Origin: Bacteroidales bacterium
Lineage (GTDB): Bacteria > Bacteroidota > Bacteroidia > Bacteroidales > Muribaculaceae
Length of the DNA stretch: 11,526 nucleotides
NCBI GenBank assembly: GCA_004557195.1
Contig: SFER01000051.1
Location: 1-11,526 of the forward strand
Direction: 5' to 3'
Notes under the pieces: generated by a model
Databases searched by the model: none
What the model saw: the letters and a program-made list of their open reading frames with translations, nothing else
What the model was told of the DNA's origin: nothing
Shown: positions 7,257 through 11,526 of the stretch, piece by piece
How positions within the stretch are numbered: the stretch's first letter is position 1
Layout: each line of letters opens with the position of its first letter
Translations under genes and position numbers: made by a program

Positions 7257-8590
7257 AGCAAACTCGTAGCATAAGCGCATATATCGCCCTTGTAATAGTG
7301 TTAATGGGGATTGTGGCTGTGTATATTCTGCCCATCCTATCCAACAACCCGATTACATATTGGGAGAATAGCTTACTGAGCCAAGTGGAAGCGATGCGCG
7401 GATGCAATATCGAGGCAGTGTTCTCATCGTCAACGGGATACGACATGGTGTCGGGCGTTTATGCCTACATTGTCAATCTGCTCACAGTGTTGCTTCCCAA
7501 TGTCGATATTTTGTTTCTGCTCAGGTTGCCATCGGCGATAATTGCGGGGATACTCACTCTGTGCCTGTTTCGCTTTGACGGCACCTACGACAACCTCAAC
7601 GCCTCGTTCCTGTCGGCGCTGCTGTTTCTCACCACCACATTTGTGAGTTTCGTGTGCTTCACAGCCACACCTGTGATGCTCCCCACGGCTGTGTTCATCT
7701 TGTCGTATATCGCACTCTACCACTGGATGCGACGCAGCGGCAAGCGCAACAGCGTGCTGCTTGTGGTAGCTACTTCGGCACTCATTGTGCTCACCGGATA
7801 CACAGGACTGATTATCGTGGCTCTGCCGGGCTTGGTTTTCTGCCTCGCCAAACGCGTGAACCGCCGGCGCAACGCCCTGCTGATGGTTGCGCTCGCAGCA
7901 TTATCCGCCGGCATCGCGTTTTTGGCGGTGTTTCTGCTCACCGGCAACCTTGAGGTAGTGAAAGGCACACTCCTCAACACTTTCACGCTCCAACCGGTGT
8001 TCACCGACCGCAACCTGCTCATCACCGTGGTGTTCTTCCTCATTGTGGTTACATTTCCGTGGTCGATTCCGATTCTTTTCAATGCCATTTGGATGATAAG
8101 GCATCGGAGGATGATTGTTGAGAAACTTAAGGAGCTCTCACTGCTGCAGCGCTTCGGACTTAGCGTTGTGGTAATCTCCATCCCATCGTTTATCTTTGTG
8201 TGCGAATACACGTTTATTTTGCTTGCGGCACAGCTGTTTTTCAATATTTCGCTGGTGAGCAAGGTGTTTCTTGCGCAACTCGACCGAAATCCTCAGGCTT
8301 GGCGCAAGACCGGAATTGCCACCGGAATCACGGCTGTTGCCATCGTTGCGGCTATCGCGCTCAACAATCAGGGATTCGACTTGGGATGTGTGTCGCGATT
8401 CATAGGTGAGAGCAGTTGGACTGTGTGGAGCGGGATTGTGATGGCGCTGACGCTAACGGGAGTTTACACCCTGTGGCGCAACTGCCGAAGCCTCACTCAA
8501 AACAGACGCTATTTCTACAACATCATCTGGCTGTATCTGCTCATGCTGCATCTCGTGATAGGCTACATGATGCCTTTCAGATATATATAA
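7253..8590 (+). CDS. Polytopic membrane protein, possible GT-C-like glycosyltransferase
   Basis: 445-aa protein with about 10-12 hydrophobic helices, for example residues 8-28, 66-82, 86-105, 117-137, 141-157, 166-195, 207-229, 255-278, 303-331, 353-370, 388-407 and 420-440. The layout of the N-terminus, one helix followed by a periplasmic loop with PITYWENSLLSQVEAM (33-48), then a G/S-rich stretch, then YAYIVNLLTVLLPNVDILFLLRLPSAI, resembles ArnT/RgtA-like GT-C enzymes that transfer sugars from polyprenyl-phosphate donors. The usual acidic pair in the first loop is not clear: only E38 and E46 are candidates, so the gene may be a divergent or inactive member. The 4-base overlap with the GtrA-like gene fits the flippase-plus-transferase pairing of gtrA/gtrC systems. 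The C-terminus lacks a soluble domain. A terminator follows 26 bases after the stop. The family call is inference from topology; I do not recognise a named family. Confidence 0.6.
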   Translation: MKQTRSISAYIALVIVLMGIVAVYILPILSNNPITYWENSLLSQVEAMRGCNIEAVFSSSTGYDMVSGVYAYIVNLLTVLLPNVDILFLLRLPSAIIAGILTLCLFRFDGTYDNLNASFLSALLFLTTTFVSFVCFTATPVMLPTAVFILSYIALYHWMRRSGKRNSVLLVVATSALIVLTGYTGLIIVALPGLVFCLAKRVNRRRNALLMVALAALSAGIAFLAVFLLTGNLEVVKGTLLNTFTLQPVFTDRNLLITVVFFLIVVTFPWSIPILFNAIWMIRHRRMIVEKLKELSLLQRFGLSVVVISIPSFIFVCEYTFILLAAQLFFNISLVSKVFLAQLDRNPQAWRKTGIATGITAVAIVAAIALNNQGFDLGCVSRFIGESSWTVWSGIVMALTLTGVYTLWRNCRSLTQNRRYFYNIIWLYLLMLHLVIGYMMPFRYI

Positions 8591-8616
8591 AAGTCCTTTC
8601 CGCTACATAAAAAAAC

Positions 8617-8647
8617 AAATGGGATGCCGAAAGACACCCCATTTTTT
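8617..8647. terminator. Bidirectional terminator between converging genes
   Basis: AAATGGGATG (8617-8626) and CACCCCATTT (8635-8644) form a 10-base stem with a single A/C mismatch around the loop CCGAAAGA. On the + strand it is followed by a run of six T (8642-8647); on the - strand the hairpin is followed by the complement of the A-rich run at 8608-8615, another T tract. It lies 26 bases after the 445-aa membrane protein gene and 25 bases past the end of the converging winged-helix gene, so it can serve both. Confidence 0.8.
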
Positions 8648-8671
8648 AATTTAGTCTTATCAAACTATGTA

Positions 8672-8875
8672 TTAGCCGATAAGTGATACCATTACGTCCT
8701 TTTCATCTTCAGCAATGTTGACTTTGCCTTCGCGGCCCAACCAACCCAATGCAGCGTAAATTTCCTTTTCTTTCAACTTAGTGGCTTTTTTGATTTGCTT
8801 TACGCCAAGTGTACCTTGCTCGTTGAGGGCATTCCACACTTCGCCAGCCCAAGTTCCAATAATTTCTACGTTCAT
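8672..8875 (-). CDS. Small winged helix-turn-helix protein (DUF2582 type)
   Basis: 67-aa protein that reads as one compact winged-helix fold: an N-terminal helix (GTWAGEVWNALNEQ, residues 7-20), then GVKQIKKATKLKEKEIYAALGWLGREGKV (24-52) as helix-turn-helix with recognition helix, and a short beta wing (NIAEDEKDVMVSL) at the end. It matches the DUF2582 winged-helix family common in Bacteroidota, where members have this length and stand alone. No effector or oligomerisation domain is present. DNA binding is inferred from the fold; targets are unknown. The start is preceded by a wholly A/T leader without Shine-Dalgarno sequence. It appears monocistronic: its own -7 element lies about 50 bases upstream and a terminator follows. 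Its small size and expression unit would suit an abundant DNA-binding or regulatory protein, but this is speculation. Confidence 0.85.
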   Translation of the reverse strand: MNVEIIGTWAGEVWNALNEQGTLGVKQIKKATKLKEKEIYAALGWLGREGKVNIAEDEKDVMVSLIG

Positions 8876-8922
8876 TAGAATAAAAAATTAAATTAAATAA
8901 TAGTTTGTTATCAAAAACGATG

Positions 8923-8930
8923 CAAAATTA
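8923..8930 (-). promoter_or_regulatory. Candidate -7 element for the winged-helix gene
   Basis: Read on the - strand this is TAATTTTG, an exact TAnnTTTG match and identical to the purT -7 element. It would start transcription about 40 bases before the ATG at 8875. A TTTG at the ideal -33 spacing is missing (a TTTG occurs only 12 bases upstream), so the promoter is half supported. The flanking 160 bases between the two minus-strand genes (8876-9035) are strongly A/T-rich and hold no other feature that I can support. Confidence 0.45.
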
Positions 8931-9035
8931 GTAATTTTTTACCAAATTGACTAATTATTTTCGTGAAATTTTTCCGTATTTGTACATTTAAGACAGTTTT
9001 TATGTCGTTTTGAACATTTTTTGAGGAAAAATCGC

Positions 9036-10118
9036 TCAAATTTCCCTATAAACCTGCGCTACTTGAGTGGCGATTTCGTCCCAGTTGTATTTAGCCATGT
9101 CGTAATCCACTCGGGCAACGGGGGCGTCAATCAGAGCCTGAAGCTTGGCTGCAAGGGCGGGCACATCGCCGCAGGGGAAATAGTTGTCGGCTTGAAGCCC
9201 CACCTCGAGATTGGCGGGTATGTCGCTCACCACCACCGGCAGGCGGTAGCTCATCGCCTCAAGGAGCGCAATAGGCAATCCTTCGTGGGACGATGGCAGA
9301 CAGTAGCAACGGCAGTTTGAAAGCAGCGAATGGAGTTTGCGCCCTTTGACAAACCCAGTGAGCACCACGCCATGCTCGCGAGCCATTTCCTTGAGTCTGC
9401 GGGAATAGTCGTCCTCGAAATCGGTGTCGCCGGCAAGAACAAGTTTGCAGCCCTTCATGTCCACTTGCGAACAAGCCTCGATGAGGTGATGGAGATTTTT
9501 CTCGGGGACGAAACGACACATTCCGAGCACATATTGCCCCGGCTCGATGCCGAGTTGGGAGAAATATTCGGGATAGTCGCACACATCGGGTGCCGGAACG
9601 CCATTGTAGATTAGATGCACGCGCTTGGTTCTGCCATATTTGCGCGCTATGATGTCGCGTATCACGTTGGAGATTACTATCACATCGTTGGCAAATGCGC
9701 AGCCCATCCTCTCGCCGAGGCGCAGTATCGCTTTTGCCACTCTCCCCCACTTGTCGCGGTCGTAATCGGGTCCGTGATGTGTGAAAACCACCTTCAAGCC
9801 GAGCAATCTGGCGTATGGGGCGAGTAGCGCGGGTCCGATGGCTTGGATATGCACGACATCGGCGTGCAGGCGGCGCGCCGCGTTGATGGCGCGGAATGTG
9901 TGCACGATTGCCTCAAATGCTTTTTTCTTGGGGGTGGCGATATCGATGAGTTTCACGCCTTGCCACTCGGAGAGATTGTCTGCCACGTAGGAAGCGCGGC
10001 GAATGAGCGTTACATCAAAGCCCATCCCGGCAATTCGGGGGAAGAGCTCCTCGCAATGGGTTTCTACGCCACCCATCACATTGGGGATTCCGCGGGTTCC
10101 TGTAACGACAATCTTCAT
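9036..10118 (-). CDS. Family-4 glycosyltransferase with DUF1972-type N-terminus (GT-B fold)
   Basis: 360-aa retaining glycosyltransferase, cytoplasmic or membrane-associated, that would move a sugar from a nucleotide donor to a glycan or lipid-linked acceptor. The N-terminal Rossmann domain opens with VTGTRGIPNVMGGVETHCEEL (residues 5-25), the hallmark of DUF1972 glycosyltransferases, some of which are rhamnosyltransferases. VHIQAIGP (89-96) and FTHHGPDYDRDKW (112-124) follow. The C-terminal domain has VLGMCRFVPEKNLHHLIEA (197-215) with R202 and K207 at the donor phosphate site, and SSHEGLPIALLEAM (276-289) giving the EX7E pair E279/E287 of family 4. No signal peptide or membrane helix is seen. 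It follows the radical SAM gene on the same strand by 36 bases, suggesting co-transcription. No clear terminator follows its stop. Donor and acceptor sugars cannot be read from the sequence. Confidence 0.92.
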   Translation of the reverse strand: MKIVVTGTRGIPNVMGGVETHCEELFPRIAGMGFDVTLIRRASYVADNLSEWQGVKLIDIATPKKKAFEAIVHTFRAINAARRLHADVVHIQAIGPALLAPYARLLGLKVVFTHHGPDYDRDKWGRVAKAILRLGERMGCAFANDVIVISNVIRDIIARKYGRTKRVHLIYNGVPAPDVCDYPEYFSQLGIEPGQYVLGMCRFVPEKNLHHLIEACSQVDMKGCKLVLAGDTDFEDDYSRRLKEMAREHGVVLTGFVKGRKLHSLLSNCRCYCLPSSHEGLPIALLEAMSYRLPVVVSDIPANLEVGLQADNYFPCGDVPALAAKLQALIDAPVARVDYDMAKYNWDEIATQVAQVYREI

Positions 10119-10134
10119 ATATCAATTCTAAAGA

Positions 10135-10149
10135 GCCGCTTGTGGCGGC
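10135..10149 (-). other. Short intergenic hairpin between radical SAM and glycosyltransferase genes
   Basis: GCCGC (10135-10139) and GCGGC (10145-10149) form a 5-bp GC stem with a 5-base loop in the 36-base gap between the two minus-strand genes. On the - strand it is followed by TCTTTAG, not a real T tract. It may slow transcription or protect an mRNA end, or mean nothing. Confidence 0.3.
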
Positions 10150-10154
10150 AGGGG

Positions 10155-11336
10155 TTATTTTGTGCCTTCGTAGCCTTGACCTTCGATGTCGGCGTTGACG
10201 ATATCCTCACCTCTACGACCGCGCAGAGCCTCGCGCGATGTGGCTGAAAGTCCGTCGTTCACGCTTGCGGTCATATCGCAGGTGGAGAGTTTGTCGAGTT
10301 CCTCCTTGGTTACCTTGCCGTCGCGCAGGTCGCAGCAAATCGGGTTCTCAAACATCGAGTAGCGCATCCCGAGGAGGCTCTTGAGTTTGTGCTTGGCAGC
10401 CCAGAGAGCTGGAACGGTGATGTATTTGTGCATCGCGGGCGACACCGAGCCAATCATCCAGCAGTTGCGGTCGCAGCAACGCACTTTGCGGCGCACTTTC
10501 TCAGCCTCGGGCGAGTTCCACAGCTCGTCCCACGACTGTGTGTTGAGGTTGCCCATCACCTCTTTGTCTTTGGTGCCGTTGCAAGGCATCACATCGCCGT
10601 AGGGGTCGATGAAAAAGGTGTCGAAACTCATGTCGCACGGCAACAAGCGCTTCTGTCCGTATATGTAATTGATAAGTCCGTGGTTAAAATAGGCTCGAAA
10701 CCATTTCTTGGGCGAATTCGACTTGAGCAACTCGTTGATGAGCTCCTCAAAGTTCTTTGCCACCATCTCACGGTCATTGATTTTGTTCTTTGCCTCTACA
10801 AAATAGAAGGAATTGTGGAGCGACGCTGTGGCAAACTCCATCCCCATCTCGTTGCTCAACTTGTAGAGCGGCACCAGGTCTTTGGCGTTGCGGTCTTGCA
10901 CTGTCATGCCGAAGCCCACATCCTTCATGCCCATCTCACGCAGTTTCTTGAGGGTGGAATAGCCGCGGTTGAAGCCGTCTTTGAGTCCGCGGATGTCGTT
11001 GTTGGTCTGTTCAAGTCCCTCAATAGAGATTCTTATGCCCACTTGGGGAAATTCTTTGCAAAGGTCGATAATACGGTCGGTAAAGAAACCATTGGTAGAG
11101 ATTACGATGCGGTCGCTGAGTTTGTACAATTCTCGCACAATATCCTTGATGTCGGTGCGGATGAAAGGCTCGCCGCCGGTGATGTTGGTGAAATACATTC
11201 GGGGCAACTTCTTGATGGTCTCCAACGAGATTTCCTCGTCGGGACGGGAGGGAGCCTTGTAGCGGCTACACATCGAGCAACGTGCGTTGCAACGATATGT
11301 AACAATCACTGTGCCATTTAGTTTCTTTTCTGCCAT
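10155..11336 (-). CDS. Radical SAM protein with SPASM-like C-terminal domain
   Basis: 393-aa iron-sulfur enzyme of unknown substrate. The radical SAM core starts directly: TYRCNARCSMC (residues 13-23) holds the CX3CX2C ligands C16, C20 and C23 of the 4Fe-4S cluster that cleaves S-adenosylmethionine; NITGGEPF (51-58) is the SAM-binding GGE motif, and ISTNG (79-83) and RISIEGLEQ (102-110) continue the barrel. After it, a SPASM-like region has LPCDMSFDTFFIDPYGDVMPCNG with C234 and C252, GNLNTQSWDELW (262-273), and CCDRNC (287-292), candidates for auxiliary cluster ligands. About 85 residues follow, with C334, C335 and C353 and a polar, probably disordered tail. I chose the ATG at 11334-11336: the open frame continues 52 codons upstream, but those residues begin in a G-rich repeat and resemble no family. 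It precedes a glycosyltransferase by 36 bases on the same strand, hinting at glycan-related work. Peptide modification is the alternative. Confidence 0.88.
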   Translation of the reverse strand: MAEKKLNGTVIVTYRCNARCSMCSRYKAPSRPDEEISLETIKKLPRMYFTNITGGEPFIRTDIKDIVRELYKLSDRIVISTNGFFTDRIIDLCKEFPQVGIRISIEGLEQTNNDIRGLKDGFNRGYSTLKKLREMGMKDVGFGMTVQDRNAKDLVPLYKLSNEMGMEFATASLHNSFYFVEAKNKINDREMVAKNFEELINELLKSNSPKKWFRAYFNHGLINYIYGQKRLLPCDMSFDTFFIDPYGDVMPCNGTKDKEVMGNLNTQSWDELWNSPEAEKVRRKVRCCDRNCWMIGSVSPAMHKYITVPALWAAKHKLKSLLGMRYSMFENPICCDLRDGKVTKEELDKLSTCDMTASVNDGLSATSREALRGRRGEDIVNADIEGQGYEGTK

Positions 11337-11526
11337 AATAAATAGAGAGGCGCTTGCTACGCCCAATATAAGTGTATAATACATGTGTGGGAGTTCCACC
11401 CAACAAAATATTATGCAAATATCGCACATTTTATCAATATACGCAAATAAATTTAAATTTTGTCCCCCACCGCCCGCCGCCCCATGCCCCATGCCCGAGA
11501 ATACACAATGAGGCCGGAACGCACCT
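11337..11526. other. Upstream region of the radical SAM gene; no supported gene
   Basis: 190 bases with two halves of different character. Bases 11337-11460 are A/T-rich and should hold the minus-strand promoter; TATATTGG near 11364-11371 (read on the - strand) is one mismatch from TAnnTTTG but lacks a -33 partner, so I do not call a promoter. Bases 11462-11526 are GC-rich and could be the start of a neighbouring gene or spacer; the sequence ends before this can be decided. Confidence 0.5.
11480..11496. repeat. Short tandem repeat of CCCCATG
   Basis: Two exact copies of the 7-mer CCCCATG (11480-11486 and 11487-11493) followed by CCC, inside a C-rich stretch. On the - strand the second copy supplies the distant upstream ATG of the radical SAM frame, which is one reason to doubt that start. 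The tract is too short to call a known repeat family. Confidence 0.6.

Noticed and set aside
9013..9043. TTTGAG / CTCAAA dyad after the glycosyltransferase stop as a terminator
   Set aside because: The stem has 6 mostly A/T pairs with a 9-base loop, and no T run follows on the - strand.
10389..11321. 310-codon + strand open frame opposite the radical SAM gene
   Set aside because: It is antisense to intact radical SAM motifs and its composition looks like a shadow frame.
11490..11526. Possible start of another gene at the right edge
   Set aside because: A + strand ATG at 11508 is followed by only a few codons before the window ends, so nothing can be supported.

Overview
The window looks like a chromosomal segment of a Bacteroidota bacterium, most likely order Bacteroidales (a gut lineage such as Muribaculaceae is possible, but the genus cannot be fixed from sequence alone). 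Three things support this: start codons lack Shine-Dalgarno sequences and sit behind A/T-rich leaders; the intergenic regions carry -7 elements of the Bacteroidota form TAnnTTTG; and threonine genes are ordered AK-HSD / phosphoglycerate-mutase-like protein / threonine synthase. I saw no mobile element, CRISPR array, tRNA or rRNA.

Region 1 (1-4890, + strand) is a threonine operon. A bifunctional aspartokinase/homoserine dehydrogenase, cut by the left window edge, is followed after 4 bases by a 403-aa alkaline-phosphatase-superfamily protein of the archaeal-type cofactor-independent phosphoglycerate mutase family, and after 6 more by threonine synthase. No GHMP-type homoserine kinase is present, so the middle gene is the natural candidate for the missing ThrB step. 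A 15-bp hairpin with a short T run ends the unit.

Region 2 (4930-8647, + strand) begins with a recognisable promoter about 10-15 bases before purT (formate-dependent GAR transformylase). Three membrane-protein genes follow almost without gaps: a UPF0126/TRIC-like channel protein, a GtrA-family protein, and a 445-aa polytopic protein resembling a degenerate GT-C glycosyltransferase whose ATG overlaps the gtrA-like stop. A hairpin usable from both sides closes this unit and the converging gene on the other strand.

Region 3 (8672-11336, - strand) has a radical SAM/SPASM protein followed by a family-4 glycosyltransferase with a DUF1972-type N-terminus, probably co-transcribed, and then a separately promoted 67-aa winged-helix protein (DUF2582 type). 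The last 190 bases hold the upstream region of the radical SAM gene, with a small GC-rich tandem repeat. The window therefore joins core metabolism (threonine, purine) to two sets of envelope or glycan-related genes whose exact substrates cannot be read from the sequence.
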